Shown here: one piece after another, positions 1-8,611 of the stretch
Numbering within the stretch: position 1 is the stretch's first letter
How the letters are laid out: every line of letters starts with the position of its first letter
Origin: an uncultured Prevotella sp.
GTDB lineage: Bacteria; Bacteroidota; Bacteroidia; Bacteroidales; Bacteroidaceae
Direction of reading: 5' to 3'
NCBI GenBank assembly: GCA_905233245.1
Contig: CAJODK010000013.1
Span: 1-44,588 of the forward strand
DNA length: 44,588 nt
Notes under the pieces: model-generated
What the model was told of the DNA's origin: nothing
Database searches by the model: none
Seen by the model: only the letters and a program-made list of their open reading frames with translations
Program-made: the position numbers and the translations under genes

Positions 1-832
1 CTTCCAGTCGCTTGTGCTGGCGGAATGGCATCTTCGGTCCCGTCATCACCGTCACCGTGTTGTCGCTCACATGAGTCACGGCATCCCTGGCCCACCATTC
101 GTGATTCAGCTTGATGCGCTTGAAATTGTCTGCCATCAAATAAGCTTCCACAAGGTCGCCGTTGTCGTAGTCGTAGAAGGTGTAAAGCTTATCTACCTGC
201 AGACTGCGGATATAGGCCGTATCGCTCACCTGCGTGTCGCTATTGTAGCGTATCAGCTGCAGGGCGTAGTCGCCAGGCACTATACGGCTCTTGTCGAGCA
301 TCACCGAGCGCACGGAGGCAGAGCCGTAACCATGAATGTTGAAGATGTAACTCTTCGCCGTCTCCTCGCCCTGCCCCTGCGGCCATATTTTCACCTCCAA
401 TTGGTTCTCAGTGATAGGGGGCATGATGTAGGCATAGTTCTCGGCAGCAAACACCTTCGTAGTGTTCTTCGAGGGATCGTTTGCATCCTTGATGGCTGTC
501 ACACGGATATGGAACGGACGGTTGCCCTGCGCCTTGTCCAGTCGCAGCACTATATACTGATTGTCGCGAGCCGTATAAATCTGATTGTAGAAGCCCACGG
601 TATCCTTCGGTGCGGGGTCATTGAACAGCGTCTTGAGGGCATCCATCTCCTCACGGTTGTCCTGAATGACGTGGTCTATCACTTGCCACTGAAACAGACT
701 GACGTCAGCCCAAGAACTCAGTTGACCCAAATTGGTGGCGCGCTCCACAGTGAAGTCGTCGGCCCACACCGATGCGCTGCTTGCCAATAGAGCAAACAGA
801 ACAGGCAGTGTTTTAGATAGCATTCGTTTCAT
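1..832 (-). CDS. Secreted protein of unknown function, 3' end cut by window edge
   Basis: The minus strand is open from an ATG at 832 to the window edge, about 277 codons without a stop. The first 25 residues form a clear Sec signal peptide (MKRMLSKTL, hydrophobic core, ending SVWA before DD). The mature part is rich in alternating polar/aromatic residues (for example YNQIYTARDNQYIVLRLD, then FYDYDNGDLVEAYL), suggesting beta-sandwich folds in the periplasm or on the cell surface. I do not recognise the family and assign no function. The start lies 18 bp after the antiporter stop, so the two are probably cotranscribed. A second in-frame ATG three codons later (823) is possible, but 832 gives the better signal peptide. 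Confidence 0.75.
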   Translation of the reverse strand, partial: MKRMLSKTLPVLFALLASSASVWADDFTVERATNLGQLSSWADVSLFQWQVIDHVIQDNREEMDALKTLFNDPAPKDTVGFYNQIYTARDNQYIVLRLDKAQGNRPFHIRVTAIKDANDPSKNTTKVFAAENYAYIMPPITENQLEVKIWPQGQGEETAKSYIFNIHGYGSASVRSVMLDKSRIVPGDYALQLIRYNSDTQVSDTAYIRSLQVDKLYTFYDYDNGDLVEAYLMADNFKRIKLNHEWWARDAVTHVSDNTVTVMTGPKMPFRQHKRLE

Positions 833-850
833 ATCCGTAGTGGTTTTAGT

Positions 851-2197
851 TTAGTTTTTTTCTTCTTCGTGAGCACTCATGTTCTTGATAAACAGATTTA
901 CTAAGTGCTTCGTGATAAAGGTGTTCCTGACGGCATGGCGCACATTGTCTGCTAATGAACTCTTGTCGCCGGATGGCTTAGCCGTCTCTGCTTCTGCCAC
1001 CTGCCGCTCGCGCTGGTCTATCTTGGCACGCATGCTCGCCGAAACGTGATTATACAGGAACGTATAGCATGGCACGGCAGCCTTCATAATATAAGGTGTG
1101 AGGAATGTGGTCACCACACTGGATGCCACGATGATAGGATAGATGATAGGATTTAGTACGCCCAGACCGGTACCCAGTGAAGCGATGATGAATGAGAACT
1201 CGCCAATCTGGACGAATGAGAAACTGGTAAGCATGGAGTCACGCATCGTCTGACCGCCCCACCAGCAGCCCAAGGTGCCAAAGAGAATCATTCCGACGAT
1301 AATTACCAGGCTGACCCAGAGGATGCTGACCCAATATTGCGTCAAAGAAGACGGATTGATCAGCATACCCACAGAGATGAAGAAGATGGCAGCAAAGACA
1401 TTCTTCAGCGGTGTCATCAGTTTCTCGATACGATGCGCCTCCACTGTCTCAGCAAGGATAGAACCCATCACGAAAGCACCGAGAGCACTGCTGAACCCTG
1501 CTTCCTCAGCTGTCAGCACCATACCCAGGCAAAGACCCAGGGAGAGGATGATAAGCGTCTCGTCATTCAGATGTTTTTTCACCTTGCGTATCAGTGTCGG
1601 GATAATCAGTATTCCGCAGATGAACCATGCCGCGAGAGTGATGGCAAGATCGATGACCTTACTGACCAGTTCGGCACCCTCAAACTGATGGCGGATGGCT
1701 ATACTGGAGAGCAGTACCATCAGTACCACAGCCACCACATCCTCCACGATGAGGATGCTGGTCGCTCCCTTGACGAAACGCTCCTTTCTCAAACCAGCCT
1801 CGTCAATGGCCTTCATCACGATAGTGGTGCTCGACATACAAAGCATGCCCGCCAGGAACAGGGAGTTGACCATATCAAAATCAGCATCCTTTCCCACCAA
1901 GTAGCCAAAGAGCATCATGCCACCTATGATAGTCAGCGCACCTATTGCTGCCACCTTGCCGCTGCTGATGAGATTCTTCAGGCGAAACTCCAGTCCGATG
2001 CAGAACAATACAAACAGTACGCCGATATCGCCCCATGCCTTCACATTGTCTGCATTCACGAATGTCTCGCCAAACAGATGCGGCCCTACCAAGACACCCG
2101 CAACGATATAACCCAGCACGACAGGCTGCTTCAACAACTTAAACACGATACTGACTACAGCTGCTGTAATCATCAAAATGTATAAATCCTGTACCAT
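851..2197 (-). CDS. CPA2-type cation:proton antiporter (Kef-like membrane domain)
   Basis: This 448-residue integral membrane protein has about a dozen hydrophobic segments and matches the sodium/hydrogen exchanger fold of the CPA2 family (KefB/KefC-like). Supporting stretches are QPVVLGYIVAGVLVGPH near residue 25, LFCIGLEFRLKNL near 65, SSTTIVMKAIDEAGL near 123 and GFSSALGAFVMGSILAETVEA near 235. It would exchange K+ or Na+ for protons across the inner membrane. The last 60 residues are charged and cytoplasmic. The nucleotide-binding TrkA-N domain of true KefB/C is absent, so nucleotide gating is not expected and the ion specificity is unknown. It follows the TolC gene by 24 bp, so it may be the fourth gene of the efflux operon. 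Confidence 0.88.
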   Translation of the reverse strand: MVQDLYILMITAAVVSIVFKLLKQPVVLGYIVAGVLVGPHLFGETFVNADNVKAWGDIGVLFVLFCIGLEFRLKNLISSGKVAAIGALTIIGGMMLFGYLVGKDADFDMVNSLFLAGMLCMSSTTIVMKAIDEAGLRKERFVKGATSILIVEDVVAVVLMVLLSSIAIRHQFEGAELVSKVIDLAITLAAWFICGILIIPTLIRKVKKHLNDETLIILSLGLCLGMVLTAEEAGFSSALGAFVMGSILAETVEAHRIEKLMTPLKNVFAAIFFISVGMLINPSSLTQYWVSILWVSLVIIVGMILFGTLGCWWGGQTMRDSMLTSFSFVQIGEFSFIIASLGTGLGVLNPIIYPIIVASSVVTTFLTPYIMKAAVPCYTFLYNHVSASMRAKIDQRERQVAEAETAKPSGDKSSLADNVRHAVRNTFITKHLVNLFIKNMSAHEEEKN

Positions 2198-2221
2198 ATT
2201 ATTTCAATTTCACATTACATT

Positions 2222-3577
2222 TTACTGTCCCGTGGCCTGTTTGTACTTCAGTACATTGAGCTGGTAGTCTATGTAGGCATCGACGTAATCGTCGTGGGTC
2301 TTCTGGTAACTTGCCTGTGCATCGAGCAGGTCTGTGAGGCGTGTGGTGCCTGCCTTGTAGTAACTCTGGTTGAGTCGCAGGTTTTCCTCACTCTGCTCTA
2401 TGCCCTTGCGGGCTATGACGAGCGACCGATAGGAGGTGTCGAGTTCTGACCACGCATTATCCATATTGATGATGAGTTTCTGCTGCGAGTCCTCCAGTTG
2501 CTGCTTGGCATCTTCGTATGCCAGTTTCTGTTTCTTGGATGCATAGCTGCCGCCCCACCATCCTGAGAGAGGGACACTGACAGTGGCAAACATCGAAGCG
2601 GAAGAACCGTCACCAGCACCAGAGATGTCATGATAGGTGTAAGCAGCTCCGACGCCCACCTTGGGGAGGTTGGCACCCTTCTTCAAAAGATGTTGCAGAC
2701 GCTGACTCTCCACATTCTTCTCGAGCAGGCGGTAGCCTGTGGTAGAGGTCACTGCCGACTGATGGTCGCGCATGAGGGAGGCATCGAATGGTGGCACCTC
2801 TGAAGGTACCTCGGCTGTCACATCGAAGCCGTCCTGCTGCACTCCGATGTACTGTGCCAGCAGTTCCTTGGAGACCTTCATCCCACTACTGAGGCGCACT
2901 ATCTGCTTCTCTATCTCGTTGTGCTTCAGTTGCACCAGCAGCAGGTCATTGCGTGTGATGATGCCCGCCCTTACCATCGCATCGACATCGTGCTCCAGCT
3001 GTGTGAGCTGTTCGTTGAGGGCATTGAGGGTCTTCATCTTCTCCTTCTGCGAGATGACGTTCCAGAAGAACTTCTCCGTCTGCATGTCAACGTCATCGGC
3101 TGATGACTCCTCCTTTATCCTGCTTGCCTCCAGACCTACCTTTGCCAGACGATTGCTATTGACAATCATGCCACCCATGAAGACTGGCTGAACGGCACTG
3201 ACAGAGCCCATGAGGGCTTTCTTCAGGACGCTGATATTGGTAGGCACGCCCACCATCTGGGATACCTGCACAGGCAAATCGAGTTCGAGCAGGGGCTTAT
3301 GGGCCTGAAACGCCATTCCCTGCGCTGAGATTTGAGGGAAATACTTGGTGAACGCCTCTCTCTGCTGTTGCTGGCTCTGCTCTATGGCATTGCGTGCTGA
3401 GCGGGAGGTGTAGTTGTTCTCGTTAGCCAGTTGCTTGCATTGGTCGAGGGTGTAGCTGCTCTGGAGACTCACCCCCTGCCCCTCTCTGGACACTTCGTTA
3501 GAGAGGGGAGTAGTTACCTGTGCCAGCACGGCTGTTGTTGAGAATAATAGTGATATGATTAATATTTTCTTTTTCAT
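2222..3577 (-). CDS. TolC-family outer membrane efflux protein
   Basis: The 451-residue protein starts at the ATG at 3577, which gives a proper signal peptide (MKKKILIISLLFSTTAVLAQ) and lies 4 bp after the RND pump stop; the upstream in-frame start at 3601 would overlap the pump gene and bury the signal. The body is long amphipathic helices with the duplicated TolC-type pattern: SYTLDQCKQLANENNY near residue 42, an alanine/glutamine-rich coiled coil, and the C-terminal half-repeat around AYEDAKQQLEDSQQKL and LTDLLDAQASYQKTHDDY. It should form the trimeric outer-membrane duct of the RND pump encoded just upstream. Just after the signal peptide, residues about 23-35 are encoded by a GC-rich hairpin element and look like an insertion. 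Confidence 0.93.
   Translation of the reverse strand: MKKKILIISLLFSTTAVLAQVTTPLSNEVSREGQGVSLQSSYTLDQCKQLANENNYTSRSARNAIEQSQQQQREAFTKYFPQISAQGMAFQAHKPLLELDLPVQVSQMVGVPTNISVLKKALMGSVSAVQPVFMGGMIVNSNRLAKVGLEASRIKEESSADDVDMQTEKFFWNVISQKEKMKTLNALNEQLTQLEHDVDAMVRAGIITRNDLLLVQLKHNEIEKQIVRLSSGMKVSKELLAQYIGVQQDGFDVTAEVPSEVPPFDASLMRDHQSAVTSTTGYRLLEKNVESQRLQHLLKKGANLPKVGVGAAYTYHDISGAGDGSSASMFATVSVPLSGWWGGSYASKKQKLAYEDAKQQLEDSQQKLIINMDNAWSELDTSYRSLVIARKGIEQSEENLRLNQSYYKAGTTRLTDLLDAQASYQKTHDDYVDAYIDYQLNVLKYKQATGQ
3472..3508. repeat. GC-rich REP-like hairpin inside the TolC gene
   Basis: A 9-bp perfect inverted repeat (CCCCTCTCT at 3479-3487, AGAGAGGGG at 3500-3508) is flanked by a C-run at 3472-3476. In the gene's own direction it reads GAGAGGGG followed by CAGGGGGTG and encodes the segment directly after the signal peptide. 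A similar G-rich pattern lies in the signal region of the lipoprotein gene at 18284, which suggests a dispersed element. This is inference from two copies. Confidence 0.5.
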
Positions 3578-3581
3578 TACT

Positions 3582-6500
3582 TTATTTATTAGAAGAATCA
3601 TTTTCTCCCTCAGCCCAATTCATCACCTTCCAATAAGCCACTGGCATGATGGTGAGGATGAAGAACATGGTGATGAGGGCGCCATAGCATATCACGCAGC
3701 CCATCGGCGACCACAGACCGCTGCCACCAAGAATCATGGAAACCACACCCATGGATGCTGCTGCAGAGGTCAGGAAGATAGGACGCATACGGCGCTCAGC
3801 TGCCACATGGATGGCATCCTTCAGGGAGAGGTGTTCCAGTTCGCGTACTTCCTCGGCATAGTCGAAGAGTATGACACCGTTACGCACCAGGATACCCATG
3901 AGCGATACGAATCCGAGGATGGCTGTCGTAGAGAATGCCTTGCCGCCGACTAGCAGACCAACTGCTGTACCGAAGACGCAGAGCGACAGGCACACCATGA
4001 TGAGCAGTGACTTGGCAACACTCTTGAAGTGCCACAGGAGCACGAAGAAGATGATTGCGATGGAGAGAATCAGGGCTGAGGCTATCTGCGGTATTCGCTC
4101 ACCGTCGTCCTCTATCTGTCCGCCGTACTCCATCTGCACGCCCTCAGGCAGTTTGAGGTCAGCCAGGCTTTCCTGCACCTCCTTGGTAACGACACCTATA
4201 TTCAGTCCGCGATTCACCTCGGCCATCACGGTCACACAGCGCAGGCCGTTGCGGTGAGGTATCTGACCAAACTGCCAGGTGGGCACTATCTCAGCAAACT
4301 GTCTCATAGGTACGCTGGGCAGTGCTTCGCCCACAGAGCGCATGTGCATGAATGCCTCCAGATTGGAGGGGATAGCAGCAGAGAGACCGATAGGGATGAG
4401 TTCGTTCATCACGTCTTCCTTAGTAGCCTGCTCTGCATTGTCGGTCTTCATTATCACGTTGATGTCGTAGTCGCCCTCCCATGCTGTGCTGACGGTAAAG
4501 CCGTCGCCGTAGCGATATGCCATCTGCATCTCCACGGCCTGGTTGGTAATGCCCAGACGAGACGCCTTCTCATCATCTATCCTGATGCGAGTGGTAGGCA
4601 GTGGTTCGAGCATATTACTGCGAACGAGCAGCAGATGTGGCATATTGCGCATGCGTGCCACCACGCTGTCAGAATACTGGGCGAGCAACTCCAGATTGTC
4701 ACTCCTCAGGCGCACCTCGATAGGCACTGGCACAGAGGAGTAAGACAGTTCCTTAATCTTGACATAAGCCTCAGGGAAGTAGGTGGTATATTCTGCCGTC
4801 AGTTCGTCACAGAGTTTCTTCGTGACCTTATTGCCCTCGGTATTGACGATGAACTGAGCATAGCTCTCATCAGCAAACTGTGGTGCATAGGCTGTATGGA
4901 AACGAGGCGAGGAACAACCCTTAAACGAGGCAATGCTCACTACGCCCTTCTTCTTGGCTATCAGGTGCTCCAGCGAGTCGGCCACAGCAGCAGTGCGCTC
5001 TATGCCCGAACCTGTCGGCATGTATATCTCGACGGCAAACTGGTTGCGGTCGGCAAAAGGCATGAGTTGTTTGGGGACTATCCGGAGCAGCATAACACCT
5101 ACCACGACGCTGACAACACCGCCAGAGATAGTCAGCCAAGGGTGGTCGAAGCACCATCCCACGATGACCTTGTAGTATTTGTCCATCAGGTCGAGCAGGT
5201 TAAACTTCTTCTTTCCCTCAGCATCGGTCTTCTCATGTATGGGTTTTACGAAGAAGAACTGCAGGATAGGCAGCAGTGTCTGTGCGATAATCATGGAGGC
5301 GAAGAGCACGATGGAGATGGCCCATGGGAAGGACAGCAGGAAGTCGTGCATCTGTCCCGTCATCGTGACGAGGAAGGGGAAGAATGTCACTGAGATACAC
5401 AGCGTGGCTGTGAAGATAGACTTTAGGAAGTGCACCGTAGCATCTATGGAAGCCTGCCAGCGGGTCTTTCCCTCTGCCATCATCTCCAGGTAGGAGTCGA
5501 TGATGACGATGGAGTCATCCACTATCATACCCAGCGTCACGATGAGTGCAGCCAGCGTCACGGTGTTGAGTTCTATGTCAAAGGCATAGAACAGTCCGAG
5601 CGACAAGAAGATGGTGATAGGCATGGTGCCTGCTGCCACCGCTGCCACGCGGAACGGCATGATGAGCACCACAACGAGAATCACCGTAGAGATGGCGATG
5701 AGCAGCTCATGCAGGAAATTTTCGATGGAGTCGTCCACCACCTTCGCCTGGTCCGTGATGGCCTTCAGATTCACGTCGTCAGGAATGCTCTTCTCGAAGT
5801 TCTCGAGTTTCTCATTGATGGCCTCACCCATCTTCGACACATCCTGTCCTTTCTTTATTTCCACGGAGAGCAGTATGCACTTCGTACCGTTGTTGGTGAT
5901 GTATTTCTTCATCGGCGGATACTCGCGCTTCACCTCTGCCACATCCTTCAGGCGTACATTGTTTCCATTGCCGTCGGTATAGATGAGGGTATTCTCCACA
6001 TCGTAGATTTTATTCAGAGCGTGGTCCACGTAGATAGGCGATTTCCTGCCGTTATTCTTCACACGTCCTGCTGTGGTCACAAATCCCTTGGCCTTCAGTT
6101 GCATGGCGATATACTGGTAGCTGATGCCATAGTGGGACAGTTTGTCACTGTTCATGTAGATGCTTATCTGGTCACGCTGTTCGCCGAAGACGGTCATCTT
6201 TCCCACGCTCTTGATAAGGCGCAGCGAGTCGATGAGCGAGTTCATGTAGTTGTGGAGCTCGCGATAGGTCTTGTCCTTCGACTCCATGGCAAGGAGCAGA
6301 GCCGAGGTGTCACCGAAATCATCGTTTACCTGAATGGCAAGTACGCCGTCAGGCAGTTCGTCCCTGAAGCCCTGCACGCCGTGCTTGAACTTCGACCAGA
6401 ACTCGTCCTTGTTGTTCAGGTCATCATTGAGCTCCACCTGAATGATGCTCAGGCCGTCCTTAGAGTAGCTGACGGTTTTCTCCTTCTTTACCTCCTTATA

Positions 6501-6737
6501 TGTAAAGATGTATTTCTCGAGAGGCTTGGTCACCTGTTCCTCCATCTCCTGTGCCGTCACGCCAGGATAGACAGCTACTACGATGCCCTGTCGGATGGTG
6601 AAGTTAGGGAACTCGTTCTTGTTTATGTTGACAAGTCCGAATATGCCGAACACCACGAGGCAGCCTACCAGGAGCATCACTATGTTCCTGTAGTGCATCG
6701 ACCATTCCTGCATACTCATTTTCTTTTTCTCTTCCAT
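3582..6737 (-). CDS. RND-family efflux pump, inner-membrane permease (HAE1/AcrB-like)
   Basis: This 1051-residue protein has the RND architecture: TM1 near residues 15-37, a large periplasmic porter domain, TM2-6 (about 340-540), a second porter domain, then TM7-12. TM4 carries the paired aspartates of the proton relay (GMIVDDSIVIIDS, near residues 405-415). In TM10, the position equivalent to the AcrB relay lysine is arginine (GILVRNGVILFDYAEE, Arg about 952). It would exchange substrate for protons and hand it to TolC through the adaptor. Substrates cannot be read from sequence; drugs, bile salts or fatty acids are all possible. I chose the ATG at 6737, 2 bp after the adaptor stop, over a GTG at 6743. 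Confidence 0.95.
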   Translation of the reverse strand: MEEKKKMSMQEWSMHYRNIVMLLVGCLVVFGIFGLVNINKNEFPNFTIRQGIVVAVYPGVTAQEMEEQVTKPLEKYIFTYKEVKKEKTVSYSKDGLSIIQVELNDDLNNKDEFWSKFKHGVQGFRDELPDGVLAIQVNDDFGDTSALLLAMESKDKTYRELHNYMNSLIDSLRLIKSVGKMTVFGEQRDQISIYMNSDKLSHYGISYQYIAMQLKAKGFVTTAGRVKNNGRKSPIYVDHALNKIYDVENTLIYTDGNGNNVRLKDVAEVKREYPPMKKYITNNGTKCILLSVEIKKGQDVSKMGEAINEKLENFEKSIPDDVNLKAITDQAKVVDDSIENFLHELLIAISTVILVVVLIMPFRVAAVAAGTMPITIFLSLGLFYAFDIELNTVTLAALIVTLGMIVDDSIVIIDSYLEMMAEGKTRWQASIDATVHFLKSIFTATLCISVTFFPFLVTMTGQMHDFLLSFPWAISIVLFASMIIAQTLLPILQFFFVKPIHEKTDAEGKKKFNLLDLMDKYYKVIVGWCFDHPWLTISGGVVSVVVGVMLLRIVPKQLMPFADRNQFAVEIYMPTGSGIERTAAVADSLEHLIAKKKGVVSIASFKGCSSPRFHTAYAPQFADESYAQFIVNTEGNKVTKKLCDELTAEYTTYFPEAYVKIKELSYSSVPVPIEVRLRSDNLELLAQYSDSVVARMRNMPHLLLVRSNMLEPLPTTRIRIDDEKASRLGITNQAVEMQMAYRYGDGFTVSTAWEGDYDINVIMKTDNAEQATKEDVMNELIPIGLSAAIPSNLEAFMHMRSVGEALPSVPMRQFAEIVPTWQFGQIPHRNGLRCVTVMAEVNRGLNIGVVTKEVQESLADLKLPEGVQMEYGGQIEDDGERIPQIASALILSIAIIFFVLLWHFKSVAKSLLIMVCLSLCVFGTAVGLLVGGKAFSTTAILGFVSLMGILVRNGVILFDYAEEVRELEHLSLKDAIHVAAERRMRPIFLTSAAASMGVVSMILGGSGLWSPMGCVICYGALITMFFILTIMPVAYWKVMNWAEGENDSSNK

Positions 6738-6739
6738 AA

Positions 6740-7762
6740 TCACTTCACGATTTCAACCTTCATTCCGTTACTTACCTTCTGCTGGCCGCTTACGATTATC
6801 TTGTCGCCCTGTGACAGTCCGCCAGAGACCTGAGCACCCTGGGCTGTCTCGCTGCTGATGAATATCTGGCGCTTGATGGCCTTGCCGCTGTTCACTACCC
6901 ATACGAAGGTCTTGTTGTCAGAGTCCAACTGTATCAGGTCAGCAGGGATAAAGACGCCTGTAGTACCCTGCATATAGTTGGTGTAGGCATTGCAAATCAT
7001 GCCCGGGAGCAGTTCGCCGCTACCATTGCTGATGGTCGCCTTCACCTCGTAGGTACGCGAACGAGAGTCGGCACTGACGCCCTTCTCCGTCACTCGGCCA
7101 GAGAACTGACGGTCGCCCAGAGCAGGCACGACAATCTTCATCGACGAACCCTTGGAAATCTTCTGTATCTCCTGCTCCGGAACAGAAATCTTCACCTTCA
7201 CGGCACCGATGTTCACCAGTTTCACTACTGGGATGCCAGGGCCTACCGTCTGACCCACCTCCGCCGTCTTGCTTGCGATGTAGCCGCTGTATGGGGCATA
7301 GATACGGGTGTCGCTAAGACTCTTGCGGGCTATCTGCTCCTGAGCCTGAGCCTGCTTCAGTTGGTTCTCGGCCTGTATCCACTGCATCTCGGGCAGAGCG
7401 CCCTCGTCGTGGAGCATCTTCATACGGTTGTATCTGTCGCGGGATGTCTCCAACTGCGTCTTTGCTATGGTGTACGAATTCCGCATGGTGGTGGGGTCAA
7501 GCTCTGCTATCACCTGTCCCTTACCCACTGTCTGCCCTTCGCTCACAAAGATATGTCTGATGGTGCCACTGCTGGCAAACGACAGTGAGGTGCCGCTGAC
7601 CTCTTCTATCGTACCAGAGAAACCCTGCTCGCCATTCACGGCCTCAGCATATATCTCCTGAACCTTCACTTTCACAGGCTGTACCTCTTGATTCTTTTTC
7701 TCTGAACTACATCCCATCAGTGCTGCGACCAATGGCAATGTTATAAATAGGATTTTTTTCAT
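6740..7762 (-). CDS. RND efflux periplasmic adaptor lipoprotein (membrane fusion protein)
   Basis: The 340-residue protein starts at the ATG at 7762, giving a lipoprotein signal (MKKILFITLPLVAALMGC, lipobox cysteine near residue 18). It shows the usual adaptor layout: a split biotinyl-lipoyl domain (GTIRHIFVSEGQTVGKGQVI and IYAPYSGYIASKTAEVGQTV), an alpha-hairpin between them (residues about 95-145), then beta-barrel and membrane-proximal domains ending GDKIIVSGQQKVSNGMKVEI. It links the RND pump to TolC. It is the first gene of the operon, and its leader begins at a recognisable promoter at 7817-7847. The longer start at 7819 would place 19 polar residues before the signal and is rejected. 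Confidence 0.94.
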   Translation of the reverse strand: MKKILFITLPLVAALMGCSSEKKNQEVQPVKVKVQEIYAEAVNGEQGFSGTIEEVSGTSLSFASSGTIRHIFVSEGQTVGKGQVIAELDPTTMRNSYTIAKTQLETSRDRYNRMKMLHDEGALPEMQWIQAENQLKQAQAQEQIARKSLSDTRIYAPYSGYIASKTAEVGQTVGPGIPVVKLVNIGAVKVKISVPEQEIQKISKGSSMKIVVPALGDRQFSGRVTEKGVSADSRSRTYEVKATISNGSGELLPGMICNAYTNYMQGTTGVFIPADLIQLDSDNKTFVWVVNSGKAIKRQIFISSETAQGAQVSGGLSQGDKIIVSGQQKVSNGMKVEIVK

Positions 7763-7816
7763 TCTATAAATGTGCAATATATTCGTATTCTGTTGCATAA
7801 GGTTATCTATTCGTTG

Positions 7817-7847
7817 CAAAAATACAAAATAATTTGATTTCTTACAA
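7817..7847 (-). promoter_or_regulatory. Predicted promoter of the RND efflux operon
   Basis: On the minus strand TTG (7847-7845), a 20-bp spacer and TATTTTTG (7824-7817) match the Bacteroidetes primary sigma pattern (TTG, about 20 bp, TAnnTTTG). Transcription would begin near 7811, about 50 bases before the adaptor start. The upstream edge coincides with the first dyad repeat at 7847-7874. Confidence 0.6.
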
Positions 7848-7874
7848 GTTTTTCGAAGAAAAATCGATTTTTTG
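7847..7874. promoter_or_regulatory. Candidate operator, dyad repeat copy 1
   Basis: This 28-bp element shares 25 of 28 bases with the copy at 7909-7936. Its core is a dyad of two TCGA tetramers (7853-7856 and 7864-7867) centred on 7860. It abuts the -33 element of the RND promoter. Binding by a regulator is inferred; AbiEi-type proteins are known to repress their own promoters through repeated dyads. Confidence 0.55.
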
Positions 7875-7908
7875 GGTATCTTTGGACAAAAAGTGTTAAT
7901 TCTCGTAC

Positions 7909-7936
7909 AGTTATTCGAAGAAATATCGATTTTCTG
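7909..7936. promoter_or_regulatory. Candidate operator, dyad repeat copy 2
   Basis: This second copy is the more symmetrical: CAG (7908-7910) and CTG (7934-7936), and TCGA (7915-7918) and TCGA (7926-7929), all share one centre at 7922. It is 62 bp from copy 1, close to six helical turns, so both lie on the same DNA face. It covers the position of the -33 region of the abiE promoter, as expected for a repressor site. Confidence 0.55.
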
Positions 7937-7948
7937 TACTTATTTTCA

Positions 7949-7956
7949 TAACTTTG
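7949..7956 (+). promoter_or_regulatory. -7 element of the abiE operon
   Basis: TAACTTTG matches the Bacteroidetes -7 consensus TAnnTTTG, 22 bp before the abiEi start codon. No good TTG lies 19-21 bp upstream, so this promoter may be weak. The -33 zone is occupied by operator copy 2. Confidence 0.55.
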
Positions 7957-7978
7957 CAGCGTAATAGAGTGAGTAACG

Positions 7979-8611
7979 ATGAAGAAGTCACCATTAATAA
8001 AGTTTGGAAACATCCCTATCCGCACGCAGACGCTATATGATTGCTATAGCGATTTGTCCTCGCCTGCTGACAAAGTTCATGCATTGGAGAGGAATGGCGA
8101 TATCATACAACTGAAGCGAGGTCTCTATGTCGTCAGTGGAGAGGTGACAGGCAAGGCTATTGACGCACGACTTTGTGCCAATCACATTTATGGCCCGTCA
8201 TACGTTTCCTTGCAATGGGCTTTGAGATGGTATGGTCTCATTCCAGAGCAGGTACACATCATGAGTTCAATGACCACTCTGCATACGCGGCGATTTGAGA
8301 ACAAGTTGGGGACATTTGAATATTTTCATGTCTCGCCACATTATTTCCCCATTGGTTTGCGCATAGTCGAAGACAACGGTATTGCATGTATTATGGCTAG
8401 TCCAGAGAAGGCTCTATGTGACAGTATCATTCATGACATAAAACGACCACCCCAATCTGTCAAGGGGCTTTGGGAGTATTTGGAGGAATACCTGCGTTTA
8501 GATACAGATTCCCTCAGAGACTTCGATACTAGTATCATTGAACAATGTATGGCAAAGGGACGAAAGACTCAAATATTACAAAACCTCATAAAACTCATCA
8601 AGAGACTATGA
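7979..8611 (+). CDS. abiEi: Type IV toxin-antitoxin system antitoxin, AbiEi family
   Basis: This 210-residue protein has the AbiEi pattern: an N-terminal winged-helix region (residues about 10-55, including ALERNGDIIQLKRGLYVV), then the conserved part with YGPSYVSLQWALRWYGLIPE (about 71-90), a T-rich strand (MTTLHTRRFENKLGTFEY) and the ASPEKALCDSI segment near 142. In this family the C-terminal part counters the partner nucleotidyltransferase and the wing domain binds DNA to repress the operon. The gene overlaps the toxin gene by four bases (ATGA), ensuring translational coupling. The two dyads upstream are plausible binding sites. Confidence 0.88.
   Translation: MKKSPLIKFGNIPIRTQTLYDCYSDLSSPADKVHALERNGDIIQLKRGLYVVSGEVTGKAIDARLCANHIYGPSYVSLQWALRWYGLIPEQVHIMSSMTTLHTRRFENKLGTFEYFHVSPHYFPIGLRIVEDNGIACIMASPEKALCDSIIHDIKRPPQSVKGLWEYLEEYLRLDTDSLRDFDTSIIEQCMAKGRKTQILQNLIKLIKRL

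Noticed and set aside
6738..6743. GTG start for the RND pump at 6743
   Set aside because: The ATG at 6737, 2 bp after the adaptor stop, fits translational coupling better; the extra two residues carry no evidence.
4254..6833. Long plus-strand ORFs (379 and 467 codons) opposite the RND pump gene
   Set aside because: They lie entirely antisense to a well-conserved pump, have His/Val/Arg-rich composition typical of reverse-strand reading, and show no domain. The same applies to the long frame at 1337-2185 opposite the antiporter.
7763..7978. Possible small gene in the divergent region (72-codon minus ORF 7807-8025)
   Set aside because: It overlaps the abiEi start, the promoters and both dyads, and its composition is that of AT-rich non-coding DNA.
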